From assembly GCA_965214475.1 (NCBI GenBank), contig OZ243953.1:1674001-1738000 (forward strand): 64,000 bases of DNA. The letters are read 5' to 3'. A program made the translations under genes and the position numbers. Source of the DNA: SIRX01 sp965214475. Lineage in GTDB: Bacteria; Actinomycetota; Rubrobacteria; Rubrobacterales; Rubrobacteraceae. Under the pieces are notes generated by a model. It was not told where the DNA came from. It was given only the letters and a program-made list of their open reading frames with translations, and searched no databases. Positions 1 through 8,207 of the stretch are shown here, one piece after another (within the stretch, counting starts at the first letter, position 1; the number at the start of each line of letters is the position of its first letter).

Positions 1-1
1 A

Positions 2-2389
2 CTCATCCTCGCCCGCGAATTGTTGGACAAAGTGCTCGGCGAAGAGAATTACGAAGTCCTCGCCGTCACCGAAGGCCGGAACCTGGAAGGCAAGAAATAC
101 CAGCGCCCCTTCGACTACGTCTCCGTAGAAGAGAGCGAAAATCTCTTCACCGTCGTGCTCGGAGACTATGTGACCACCACCGAGGGAACCGGTCTCGTCC
201 ACACGGCTCCGGCCTACGGCGAGGACGACGCCCGCACCGGCCGCCGCTACGACCTACCGACTTTCCATCCTGTGCGGAGCGACGGAACCTTCGACGAGCG
301 GATAGGCGCCTTCTCCGGCCAGTTCGTAAAGGATGCTGACCCCAGCCTCGTGGAAGAGTTGCGTGAAAGTGGTGCCCTCTTCCGCTCCGAAGACTACGAG
401 CACCCCTATCCCCACTGCTGGCGATGCGGGACGCCGCTCCTCTACTACGCAAAGAAGGCCTGGTACGCTCGCACGACCCGCGTGCTGGACGAGCTACTGG
501 AGGAGAACGAGAACATCAACTGGGTCCCTGGGCACATAAAGTGGGGCCGATTCGGGGACTGGCTCCGCAACAACGTAGACTGGGCGCTCAGCCGCGAACG
601 TTATTGGGGAACCCCACTCCCCATCTGGCGTTGTGAGCAGGGTCACACCACCGTCGTCGGGAGCGTCGAAGAGCTAGAAGAGAAAGCCGTAGGTACCGTC
701 CCCGACGACCTACACCGTCCCTACGTGGACGACGTAAAAGTATCCTGCGGCGAGTGCGGCGAGGAAGCGAAGCGCGTCCCGGAGGTGCTCGACGCCTGGT
801 TCGATTCCGGAAGTATGCCGTTCGCCCAGGACCACTACCCGCTAGAGAACGAAGAACACTTCGAGAACCACTTCCCGGCGGACTACATCTGTGAGGCCGT
901 GGACCAGACGCGGGGCTGGTTCTACTCGCTGCTGGCAGTCTCGACGCTGCTCTTCGGGAAGAGCTCGTACAAGACCTGCCTCGTACTGGGCCATATTCTG
1001 GACTCCGAGGGTAAGAAGATGAGCAAGAGCCGGGGCAACGTGGTGAACCCGTGGGAGATCTTCGACCGGCAGGGGGCCGACGCCCTTCGCTGGGCGCTCT
1101 ACACTGCAACCAGCCTCGGCAACCCGCGCCGCTTCTCCGAAGAACAGGTAGATGAAGCCGTGCGCAAGTATCTGCTCACCCTCTGGAACACCTACTCCTT
1201 CTTCGTCACCTACGCCCGCATCGACGGCTTCGATCCGAAAAGAGATTACGTCGCGCCCGAAGAGCGTAGCCTGATGGACCGCTGGGTTCTCTCCGAGCTA
1301 CAACTAACTACACGAGCCGTCACCGAGAAACTCGACGCCTACGACGTAACGGCCGCCGGCAGGGCCATCGGCGAGTTCGTGGACGAGCTTTCCAACTGGT
1401 ACGTCCGACGCAGCCGCCGCCGCTTCTGGAAGGGCGAGGACGACACGGACAAGAAAGCCGCCCACTCAACGCTCTACGAATGCCTTTCCACGGTGGCGAA
1501 GCTCACCGCTCCTTTTACACCGTTTGTCGCAGAGAGCCTCTACCAGAACCTCGTCCGGGGCGCGGACGACGAAGCACCGGATAGCGTTCACCTGGCAGAA
1601 TGGCCTGTACTCGATGATTCTCTCGTGAACCAGGATCTTTCCAGCAAAATGGCCATCGCCCGGCGTGTGGTGGTGCTAGGTCGGGCGGCCCGCAACGCCG
1701 CCGCCACAAAGACTCGTCAGCCGTTGCGTGAGGTCGTCGTGGTTCCGGCGGACGGAGACGAAGAGTTTCGGAGTGGGTTGGAGAGTATGAAGGAGATTGT
1801 TCTGGATGAGCTAAACGTCAAAGGGTTGCGCTTTGGCGCGGCCGAGGACGTGGTGGCCTACGACCTCAAGCCAAACCTCTCGGTGGTCGGACCCAAGTTC
1901 GGACGGCTAGCGCCGGCCATCCGGGAGGCGCTAGCGACAGTTTCCCTGGAAGTCGGTGAACGCGCCGCCGCCGGTGAAAGTGTCTCCATAATAGTCGGGG
2001 GGAAAGAGCTCTCGCTCTCCCCCGAAGAGTTGCTCGTCGAGCCCGGTGAGCGGGAAGGTTACGCCGTCGAGCGGGAGGGCGACCTCTCCGTGGCACTACT
2101 AACAGAGCTCGACCCCGAACTCCTCGACGAAGGTCTCGTGCGGGAGTTGGTCCACAAAGTACAGAACCTGCGCCGCGAAGAAGATTTCGAAATAGAAGAG
2201 GGGATTTCCGTGAGTCTCTCAGGGAGCGAGCGTGTCTCCGGGCTACTCCAGGGGCCGTGGGGCGACTACTTCAAGGCCGAAGTGCTGGCGACATCTCTGG
2301 AGTTGAATGTTGGCCTGGGCGACGCTGGTAGCGTCCGGGTAGACGGTGAAGAACTCCGGGTAAAGCTAGTCTCTAACGTCGAGTCCTAG
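2..2389 (+). CDS. ileS: Isoleucyl-tRNA synthetase, C-terminal part (5' end outside window)
   Basis: Charges tRNA-Ile with isoleucine in the cytoplasm. The frame is open from base 2, reading LILARELLDKV before the first TTG at 20, so the gene starts upstream and this is a partial CDS. Visible parts, in order: the end of the CP1 editing domain (TTEGTGLVHTAPAYGEDD), the WCWR/CGTPLLYY block, the NNVDWALSRERYWGTPLPIW block typical of IleRS, the KMSKS signature in EGKKMSKSRGNVVNP, an anticodon-binding helical domain (LSNWYVRRSRRRFW) and a long C-terminal tail. About 796 codons are present of the roughly 1050 usual for the long form of the enzyme, so about a quarter is missing. No frameshift is seen. 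The motifs separate it clearly from ValRS and LeuRS. Confidence 0.97.
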   Translation, partial: LILARELLDKVLGEENYEVLAVTEGRNLEGKKYQRPFDYVSVEESENLFTVVLGDYVTTTEGTGLVHTAPAYGEDDARTGRRYDLPTFHPVRSDGTFDERIGAFSGQFVKDADPSLVEELRESGALFRSEDYEHPYPHCWRCGTPLLYYAKKAWYARTTRVLDELLEENENINWVPGHIKWGRFGDWLRNNVDWALSRERYWGTPLPIWRCEQGHTTVVGSVEELEEKAVGTVPDDLHRPYVDDVKVSCGECGEEAKRVPEVLDAWFDSGSMPFAQDHYPLENEEHFENHFPADYICEAVDQTRGWFYSLLAVSTLLFGKSSYKTCLVLGHILDSEGKKMSKSRGNVVNPWEIFDRQGADALRWALYTATSLGNPRRFSEEQVDEAVRKYLLTLWNTYSFFVTYARIDGFDPKRDYVAPEERSLMDRWVLSELQLTTRAVTEKLDAYDVTAAGRAIGEFVDELSNWYVRRSRRRFWKGEDDTDKKAAHSTLYECLSTVAKLTAPFTPFVAESLYQNLVRGADDEAPDSVHLAEWPVLDDSLVNQDLSSKMAIARRVVVLGRAARNAAATKTRQPLREVVVVPADGDEEFRSGLESMKEIVLDELNVKGLRFGAAEDVVAYDLKPNLSVVGPKFGRLAPAIREALATVSLEVGERAAAGESVSIIVGGKELSLSPEELLVEPGEREGYAVEREGDLSVALLTELDPELLDEGLVRELVHKVQNLRREEDFEIEEGISVSLSGSERVSGLLQGPWGDYFKAEVLATSLELNVGLGDAGSVRVDGEELRVKLVSNVES

Positions 2390-2501
2390 CCATTTGGCCT
2401 TGCTAGCGACGAACGGAGCACTGATTTAGGATAAAGACGTATCAAAGCGGGTATGATATAGGTAGTAACTTCGAAAGAGCGAGCAGAGAGGGAGGTCCCA
2501 G

Positions 2502-2957
2502 GTGTTTGGGAGAAAAAGCAAGGCAGAGAAGCTCAAAGAGCAGGCAGACTCCAGGTCGTTTATCCCGGTAGGGACGTTGGCGGCTTTCTTGGCGGAAGCC
2601 AAGCCGGTGGCCGAGAGGGTGCTCTACGATGATGAGCTCCGCAATAACCTTCGTACCTTTATAGAAGCGACCAATAAAGTTTACGGAGAAGTCTCCGGCG
2701 ACAGCCCGGGCAAAATAGTCGCCCGCCTCTGGGACGATGACAAGCTGCGAGAGCAGATCGAAGCCGCCACCGGCGCCGTCCAAGAGGGCACCAGGCGGGT
2801 ACGCGGCGAGAGAGTAAAGACTAGCGGCGGCGGCAAAGGCCGCGGAATACTGCTCCTCTTACTGGCGGCCGGAATCGGCTTCTTGTTCTTGAACCCGAGA
2901 ACAGGACCGCAGGCGCGCAAGCTTGCACAGGACGCTGTGAACGCCCTCAATTCTTAA
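2502..2957 (+). CDS. Small single-pass membrane protein, function unknown
   Basis: 151-residue protein with a GTG start at 2502 behind a clear ribosome site (GGAGG at 2491-2495). The N-terminal 110 residues are charged and hydrophilic, beginning MFGRKSKAEKLKEQ. One hydrophobic helix (GILLLLLAAGIGFLFLN) lies near residues 117-134, followed by a short basic tail, so the bulk of the protein is probably on one side of the membrane with a C-terminal anchor. A -10-like TATGAT lies about 45 bases upstream. I do not recognise the family; the layout is loosely like YtxH-type stress proteins, but no diagnostic motif supports that. Codon use matches the neighbours, so it looks like a real gene. Confidence 0.75.
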   Translation: MFGRKSKAEKLKEQADSRSFIPVGTLAAFLAEAKPVAERVLYDDELRNNLRTFIEATNKVYGEVSGDSPGKIVARLWDDDKLREQIEAATGAVQEGTRRVRGERVKTSGGGKGRGILLLLLAAGIGFLFLNPRTGPQARKLAQDAVNALNS

Positions 2958-2973
2958 CTAAGAAAGCTGAAGA

Positions 2974-3336
2974 CTAGCGGTAGAGAGCCTGAATAGCAGG
3001 ATAGAGAGTTCTGGCTTCTTGGTCGAAAGCAGTTTCTCTCTCCCTTCTATTAGAAGCCCTCGAAAACCGGGCACGCAGGTTAGAAAGCTCGACGGCGACC
3101 TCGCTCTCGGCCCTTTCGGCACGGTTGTGGGCGGTGTCGCTCGGGGTGCCCTCGCTCTCCAGACGTTCGGCCCGCTCCCTGAGGCGTTCGGCCCGCTCGA
3201 AGAGAGTTGGATGGGAGTTCGCGTGTTCCCGAATAGCGGCGGCGGCCTGAGAACGCATTTCAGGCGCTGGGTCCGCTGTCTCTCCGGGGTGATCTCCGCG
3301 CGAACGCTTGCCGAGGCGGCCCGCGATGCGCTTCAC
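2974..3336 (-). CDS. Small charged coiled-coil protein, function unknown
   Basis: About 120 residues, rich in Arg, Glu and Ala. A heptad-like stretch (ERAERLRERAERLE) repeats at the DNA level, and no membrane segment is seen. The frame stays open upstream to 3522, but that part runs antisense across the start of the next lipoprotein gene and loses coding character. The start is therefore placed at GTG 3336 (TTG 3339 is an alternative); neither has a clear ribosome site. It ends 16 bases from the stop of the preceding plus-strand gene, so the two are convergent. The composition looks like real coding sequence rather than a shadow, but the function is unknown. Confidence 0.5.
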   Translation of the reverse strand: MKRIAGRLGKRSRGDHPGETADPAPEMRSQAAAAIREHANSHPTLFERAERLRERAERLESEGTPSDTAHNRAERAESEVAVELSNLRARFSRASNRRERETAFDQEARTLYPAIQALYR

Positions 3337-3397
3337 CAAAGAAAATGGTAGAAACTTGGTCCTAAAGATCCCGAAAGGCGGTAAACTTCTCTCACTC

Positions 3398-4015
3398 ATG
3401 GCGCATATGATAAACCGTTTGACACTGATCGTTGTGATAACCCTCGCAGCATTGCTCGTATACGGCTGTTCAGGTTTCTCAGATCCCCGCGAGCAAGCCA
3501 ACGAGTCGATCTCATCGGCCAACGAAGCCGTGTCAGAGCATAATAACCTTTTCCGTCAGACCCGTGACACATACCAGGAAGTCAAAGATCAAATAGAGAC
3601 CAGTGGCGGCGGTTCGGGCGACGAGAACGCTTTCAAAGAAGAGAAAGAACGCCTAGCAACCGCCCAGAGCGATCTGGAAGATGCCAGTTCCAAGCTCGAA
3701 GAGGCTCGAGAATCGCTCGAAGGGATAAAGGATCTGGAAGTGGACCAGCCCGTCAAAAGGTACGCTAACGTACTGGGTGGGGCAATGGACTCCCAAATTT
3801 CCGCCGAGTCGAACGAGATAGACTTTTACGCTCTCCTAATAGAAGACCCCACGCTGGAGAACAATCGGGATAAGGCCGAGGAACTACTCACCCAGGCAGG
3901 TGACGGCTATCAGGAAGCCGAAAATTCCTATCAGGAAGCCCAGGAACTGGCCGACTCCAACCCGGACTTGCTAGGCCCCGGCCCTACTACAGCGGAAGAA
4001 GGGTCCGGCAACTAA
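3398..4015 (+). CDS. Putative lipoprotein with coiled-coil domain
   Basis: Starting at ATG 3398, the product has a basic start, a hydrophobic helix (LTLIVVITLAALLVYGC) and a lipobox ending in Cys, so it is probably exported and lipid-anchored on the outer face of the membrane. The mature part is acidic and predicted helical (ATAQSDLEDASSKLEEARES), with a short internal repeat (GDGYQEAENSYQEAQEL) and a Gly/Thr/Pro-rich tail. The frame is open further upstream (to 3308), but only this ATG puts the signal peptide at the N-terminus. The stop overlaps the mutM stop on the other strand by three bases. Family not recognised. Confidence 0.75.
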   Translation: MAHMINRLTLIVVITLAALLVYGCSGFSDPREQANESISSANEAVSEHNNLFRQTRDTYQEVKDQIETSGGGSGDENAFKEEKERLATAQSDLEDASSKLEEARESLEGIKDLEVDQPVKRYANVLGGAMDSQISAESNEIDFYALLIEDPTLENNRDKAEELLTQAGDGYQEAENSYQEAQELADSNPDLLGPGPTTAEEGSGN

Positions 4016-4830
4016 GCTGGAGGCTGGCACGTCGGGCAGGCGTGCGTTCCCCGGCCCGCGACCTTCATCTTGGAGATCTCCGTACCGCAGGCCAGGCAAG
4101 GTTCTCCGTTGCGGGTAAACACTTGTAGGTGATTCTGAAACTTACCGGTCTCCCCGAAGGCGTCGTGGTAGGAGTCGAAGGTCGTACCCCGCGACTCGAT
4201 GGCGCGCCGGAGTATATCGCGGGTAGAGGCGTAGATTTTCTGGATTTCCTCCGGGTTCAGTGTGTTGGCCCGGCGGGTGGGATGGACGCCGGCTGCGAAC
4301 AGTACCTCGTCCACGTAGATATTTCCCAGGCCCGCAATCACCGTCTGATCTAGCAGCATCCCCTTTATGTTTGCCTTGCGCCGGAAGGTTTGCGTCAAGT
4401 AGTCGACCGTAAATTCTTCCGAGAACGGGTCAGGACCGAGGCAGGAGATCAGGAGATGGTTCTCGATCTCTTCCGGTTCGTAGAGGTTGAAGTACCCGAG
4501 CCAAAGTCGGGTAAAGGCTAGCACCAGCCCATCTTCGAACTCCAGAACGGCGGTGTTCATCCGGTCGGGTTCCTGCCATTCCGGGAGACGCAAGACTCGC
4601 CCGGAGATCATCAGGTGGATAGCGCCTACAACGTCCCCGAAGTCGAGGAGGATGATCTTGCCGCGCCGTCCAGTTCCGATCAATGTTCTCCCGACAAGAC
4701 GCTTTCCGAAGTCCTCCATTTCTACGTTCGTAACGTCCGGACGGAACACGGCGGCCCACAAAATTTTCTTACCACCGGCCAGGGCGCGGATGTCCTCCGA
4801 GATCACCGTGGTTTCGGGCAGCTCCGGCAC
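4012..4830 (-). CDS. mutM: Formamidopyrimidine-DNA glycosylase (Fpg/MutM)
   Basis: Base-excision repair enzyme that removes oxidised purines such as 8-oxoguanine and cuts the abasic site. The protein begins (M)PELPET, giving the catalytic proline and glutamate directly after the start. It then shows the conserved lysine in RRGKIILLDF, the helix-two-turn-helix (AGLGNIYVDEVLFAAGVHP) and a C-terminal zinc finger with CLACG and CPTC. At 272 residues it is normal length. The frame is open to 5034, but that extension is a shadow of the neighbouring gene; the GTG at 4830 gives the required N-terminus. TAG of the upstream gene and this GTG share one base (TAGTG), so translation is probably coupled to the HAD phosphatase before it. 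Confidence 0.96.
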   Translation of the reverse strand: MPELPETTVISEDIRALAGGKKILWAAVFRPDVTNVEMEDFGKRLVGRTLIGTGRRGKIILLDFGDVVGAIHLMISGRVLRLPEWQEPDRMNTAVLEFEDGLVLAFTRLWLGYFNLYEPEEIENHLLISCLGPDPFSEEFTVDYLTQTFRRKANIKGMLLDQTVIAGLGNIYVDEVLFAAGVHPTRRANTLNPEEIQKIYASTRDILRRAIESRGTTFDSYHDAFGETGKFQNHLQVFTRNGEPCLACGTEISKMKVAGRGTHACPTCQPPA

Positions 4831-5678
4831 TAGCTTTCCTCCAGCAACTCTTCGACGTAACGGGCCACTCCATCCGCTTCTATGGAGGGCGCCACGGTAT
4901 CGGCGGCCTCGCGGACGGCCTCCGTCAGCCCGCCGACGACGACCCCATGCCCGGCGAAGCGGAGCATGTCTATGTCGTTGTCGGCATCGCCGAAGGCGAG
5001 CGTGCGGTGTTGTTCTATCCCCCACCGTCCGCACAAAAATTCTAGCGCCTGAGATTTCGTTCCTTCGGGTCCACCGACCTCCACGTAGTGCGGCAGGCTG
5101 CGGGTGACGAAGAAACGGTTCGAGAAAGCCTCCCGGGCATCTTCCAGCCAGCCGCCGATACGATCCGGGTAATCCACGAAGACGATCTTGGTGGGATTTT
5201 CTCCGGCTTCACGGAGCCAGTCCGCAGGAGATTCCAAGACCGAGACCTCTGAGATCTCGGGGTGATTAACGTGTTCGAGCAGGGCTGTGGTACGTGGAGA
5301 GGATACGATGCGACCGTCGAGAAAGACGCGGACGTGTAGCTCCCTCTCCTTTGCCCATTCGAGGACCTCTACGCCAGCTTCGCAGTCTATGGTGCGATGC
5401 AGGAGGGTCTCGCCGTCTACACTCCGGATCATGGCTCCGCCGTAGCAGATCACGGGTTCCGAACCGCGAAACCCTAGCCGGTAAGCCTGCTCGCGGGCAC
5501 TCTCATACTGCCTACCCGTGGCGACCACGAGCCGTGCCCCGTGCTCCCGGAGTCTCCGAACGGCATCCAGCGTACGCTCCGTGATAACCAGGTCGCGGCG
5601 CAAGATGGTTCCGTCGAGGTCGAAGGCGCACAGGTCGAAGGACAGGCCGTTCGTATCGCCGTTACGCTCCGCGGACAA
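4830..5678 (-). CDS. HAD-superfamily hydrolase, Cof type
   Basis: Predicted cytoplasmic phosphatase for small metabolites. HAD motif I is FDLDGTIL, motif II lies around VVATGR, and motif IV is FGDADNDIDML, the pattern of the Cof/YbjI class with a C2 cap between. About 282 residues. The start is uncertain: GTG 5687 overlaps the only ribosome-site-like sequence (AAAGG at 5691-5687), whereas TTG 5678 lies eight bases beyond it and is preferred here. It overlaps mutM by one base and forms a two-gene operon with it. The substrate cannot be told from sequence; sugar phosphates and FMN/PLP are usual for the family. Confidence 0.9.
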   Translation of the reverse strand: MSAERNGDTNGLSFDLCAFDLDGTILRRDLVITERTLDAVRRLREHGARLVVATGRQYESAREQAYRLGFRGSEPVICYGGAMIRSVDGETLLHRTIDCEAGVEVLEWAKERELHVRVFLDGRIVSSPRTTALLEHVNHPEISEVSVLESPADWLREAGENPTKIVFVDYPDRIGGWLEDAREAFSNRFFVTRSLPHYVEVGGPEGTKSQALEFLCGRWGIEQHRTLAFGDADNDIDMLRFAGHGVVVGGLTEAVREAADTVAPSIEADGVARYVEELLEES

Positions 5679-5851
5679 AATTGGCACCTTTCTTTTGCAG
5701 CATTGGTGAGGATCAAACCATCGACGTCTCAGCCAGAGAAACCAACCGGCATATTCTAGCGCGTCTCGTCGGAAGTCTCACGTCTGATTCGCCCTCTGGC
5801 GTATGATGTAGTGCGCTGGGAATGAATGGGTCTAAGGAAGGAGGTTTTGGT

Positions 5852-7030
5852 TTGGAGTTGTCGAAGCGGATGGGGCGTCTGGGGACCGAATCGGCTTTCT
5901 CGGTGCTTGCAAAGGCCAAAGCATTAGAGAAACAGGGACGGGAGATCATCCACCTAGAGATCGGCGAGCCAGACTTCGCCACGCCGGAGCACATCATCGA
6001 GGCTGGATGCCGGGCGCTGCGCGAGGGCCAGACCCACTACACCCCCGCAGCCGGCATCCCCGAACTGCGCGAGGCCATAGCCGCCGACGTAGCGGAGAGC
6101 CGGGGTATAGAGGTCGCCCCCGAACAGGTTGTCGTCACACCGGGCGGAAAGCCGATCATGTTCTTCACCATCCTGGCCCTCGTCGAAAAAGGCGAAGAGG
6201 TGCTGCTACCCAGTCCTGCCTTCCCGATCTACGAGTCGATGGTCAACTTCGCCGGCGCGAAGTCCGTTCCTGTACCGCTGCGTCATGAGAACGAGTTCCG
6301 CTTCGACCTCGACGAGTTTCGAGCCAGCCTCAGCGAACGGACGAAGTTGGTGATCCTCAACTCTCCCGCCAACCCGACCGGCGGCGTGCTCACCCCTGGA
6401 GACCTAGCCGGGCTCGCCGAAATACTCCGCGAACGCCCGGACATTTTCATTCTCTCCGATGAGATCTACTCTCGCCTCCTCTACTCTGGAGAATTCGCCA
6501 GCATCACCTCTCAACCGGAGATGGGTCCTGAAAACCGGACCATAATCCTGGACGGTTTCTCAAAAACCTACGCGATGACCGGTTGGCGGCTCGGCTACGG
6601 CGTAATGCCCGAATGGCTGGCCGAGCAAATCGCTAAACTCCAGGTCAACTCCAACTCCTGCACCAACGCCGCCACGCAGTACGCGGGCCTCGAAGCCCTC
6701 ACCGGACCACAAGACAGCGTAAAAGAGATGCTCGAAGAGTTCCGCGCCCGCCGGAATCTAATAGTCTCCGGTCTCAATGACCTTCCCGGTATCGAGTGCG
6801 TAACACCCCAGGGCGCCTTCTACGCTTTCCCCCGGGTCTCGGGCACCAACCAGAACGCAGACGCTCTAGCCGACCTGCTAATGGAGAAATCCGGTGTCGC
6901 TTGCCTCTCCGGTACAGGATTCGGTGAATACGGCGAAGGCCACCTGCGCTTCTCCTACGCCAACTCCCGCGAGAACATCACGCGGGCACTCGAACGCATG
7001 GCTGAAGTCATAGAAAATACAACCTCTTAG
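5852..7030 (+). CDS. PLP-dependent aminotransferase, class I (aspartate aminotransferase-like)
   Basis: Fold-type I aminotransferase of about 392 residues. It shows EIGEPDFATPEHI near the N-terminus, HYTPAAGIPELREAIA, the NSPANPTGG motif, the SDEIYSRLLY block, the PLP-binding lysine in DGFSKTYAMTGWRLGYG, and the C-terminal substrate-binding Arg in HLRFSYANS. The frame is open from 5822, but a strong ribosome site (AAGGAGG, 5838-5844) sits seven bases before the in-frame TTG at 5852, so TTG is preferred. Its stop is two bases from the 3' end of tRNA-Ala on the other strand. Within the family an aspartate or broad-specificity transaminase is most likely; the exact substrate is inferred only. 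Confidence 0.93.
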   Translation: MELSKRMGRLGTESAFSVLAKAKALEKQGREIIHLEIGEPDFATPEHIIEAGCRALREGQTHYTPAAGIPELREAIAADVAESRGIEVAPEQVVVTPGGKPIMFFTILALVEKGEEVLLPSPAFPIYESMVNFAGAKSVPVPLRHENEFRFDLDEFRASLSERTKLVILNSPANPTGGVLTPGDLAGLAEILRERPDIFILSDEIYSRLLYSGEFASITSQPEMGPENRTIILDGFSKTYAMTGWRLGYGVMPEWLAEQIAKLQVNSNSCTNAATQYAGLEALTGPQDSVKEMLEEFRARRNLIVSGLNDLPGIECVTPQGAFYAFPRVSGTNQNADALADLLMEKSGVACLSGTGFGEYGEGHLRFSYANSRENITRALERMAEVIENTTS

Positions 7031-7032
7031 AG

Positions 7033-7105
7033 TGGAGCCGAGGGGGTTCGAACCCCTGACCTCCGCCGTGCAAAGGCGGCGCTCTCCCAACTGAGCTACG
7101 GCCCC
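7033..7105 (-). tRNA. tRNA-Ala (TGC)
   Basis: 73-base cloverleaf on the minus strand. The acceptor stem GGGGCCG/CGGCTCC contains the G3-U70 wobble pair that identifies alanine tRNAs, followed by an A discriminator. The anticodon stem CCGCC/GGCGG holds the loop TTTGCAC, giving anticodon TGC. The T arm is AGGGG-TTCGAAC-CCCCT. No CCA is encoded. It lies tail-to-tail with the aminotransferase gene, two bases away. Confidence 0.98.
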
Positions 7106-7217
7106 GTAGAAACCGTGTTCATATTACGCGTCGGGGATGTGTTCTTCAACGTACAGGCTGTGGGGGTAAGCGGTACAATAAGTTGAGTTTGCAAACGTTG
7201 ATCGAGAGGTGGGATAA

Positions 7218-7469
7218 ATGGCTCTCTACGAGTATAAGTGTGCTGAGTGCGAAGAGCGGTTCGATAAGATGCGCCCGATGAGCGAATCCGACGCCCCGGC
7301 CGAGTGTCCGGAATGCGGTTCAGAGGGATCGCAGCGTGTGATCTCTAGTTTCGCTTCTATAACCCCCGGCGCCTCTGCTATGTCGAGCAACCCGATGATG
7401 GACGCCCGCATGGCGAGTGGCAACGTCTCCGGCGGCGGATGCTGTGGTGGAGGATGTGGCTGCGGCTAG
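7218..7469 (+). CDS. FmdB-family zinc-ribbon protein
   Basis: 83-residue protein with the FmdB/CxxC regulatory-domain pattern: MALYEYKCAECEERFDK, then CPECGS, giving two CxxC knuckles for one zinc ion. The tail is Ser/Gly-rich and ends in a cysteine-glycine cluster (GGGCCGGGCGCG), common in actinobacterial members. ATG 7218 has GAGAGGTGGG upstream, and a TACAAT -10-like box is at 7174-7179. The role of the family is not settled; it was named for a putative regulator of formamidase genes. A DUF309 gene follows closely in the same direction. Confidence 0.9.
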   Translation: MALYEYKCAECEERFDKMRPMSESDAPAECPECGSEGSQRVISSFASITPGASAMSSNPMMDARMASGNVSGGGCCGGGCGCG

Positions 7470-7493
7470 CTTAGCTAAAGGGCGGAGCGAAAG

Positions 7494-7904
7494 ATCTCTG
7501 AGTCGATCCCCGACCTCGTCCTGAAAGGAATAGAGGAATTTAATCGGGGTGAGTTCTTTGAGTGCCACGAATACCTCGAAGAAGCTTGGCTACAAGAATC
7601 CCGACGGGTCCGCTTTCTCTACCAGGGCATCCTTCAGGTTGGCGTCGGCTTCTACCACCAGCAGAACGCCAACTGGCGCGGCGCCACGGGCCTGCTGCGT
7701 AACGGAACGGTACGTCTCAGAGAGTTTGAGCCTGAGACTCTGGGGATAGACGTTGCGAAACTCATAAGAGAATGTGAGCGGTGCCTAGAAGAGCTGGAAG
7801 ACCTTGGCCGGGAGCGGGTGCGAGAATTCGATCAGTCGAAGGTACCCAAGGTGGAGTGGCTTCAGGGTTCAGCAAACACTTCTACTAACAGTAGCTCCCC
7901 GTGA
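7494..7904 (+). CDS. DUF309-family protein lacking a standard start codon
   Basis: The reading frame from the in-frame TAA at 7476 to the TGA at 7902 encodes a complete-looking DUF309 domain: FNRGEFFECHEYLEEAWL, then FLYQGILQVGVGFYH and NWRGATGLL, with the usual histidines and acidic residues. No ATG, GTG or TTG lies in frame between that TAA and the conserved domain. The best candidate is ATC at 7494 with GGCGGAG six bases upstream; CTG 7521 is the other option. Length from ATC is 136 residues, normal for the family, whose function is unknown. Either a rare start codon is used or the start has been lost by mutation. It sits 24 bases after fmdB. Confidence 0.7.
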   Translation: MSESIPDLVLKGIEEFNRGEFFECHEYLEEAWLQESRRVRFLYQGILQVGVGFYHQQNANWRGATGLLRNGTVRLREFEPETLGIDVAKLIRECERCLEELEDLGRERVREFDQSKVPKVEWLQGSANTSTNSSSP

Positions 7905-8207
7905 CCGGACCCTACAATCCTTACACTTTCAAGAGGCGCCGAGTTTGGTATGTATTCTTTGTATACTACGTTTGTTGCGCGTTTCCTTTTCTAGATTCCG
8001 TATTTAGAGAAAGGGAAAGCCAGTATCTGCCACTTCGAGCCGCTCTAAAGTTACATTGAACACGGCTGCTCCTTATCGTAGAATTCCATGCTACGAGGGG
8101 TGCTTCAGCGTACAGTTCCTGGGGTTTCCTATTATTAAGATGACGAAATTGTGCGGGCGCGGTAAGCACGCTGCAGGGTTTTCAGTTGTCTTAGGAGAGA
8201 CTAACGT
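7905..8207. other. Intergenic region before the sensor gene
   Basis: About 300 bases, visibly less GC-rich than the flanking genes. No ORF here shows coding character. A ribosome site (TAGGAGA) lies just before the ATG at 8208. A short inverted repeat, CGTAG and CTACG with nine bases between, lies near 8079-8097. No convincing -35/-10 pair or RNA structure was found. Confidence 0.5.

Noticed and set aside
4831..5034. Longer N-terminus for MutM
   Set aside because: The extension is Arg-rich shadow of the HAD gene; Fpg needs Pro-Glu right after the start, which GTG 4830 provides.
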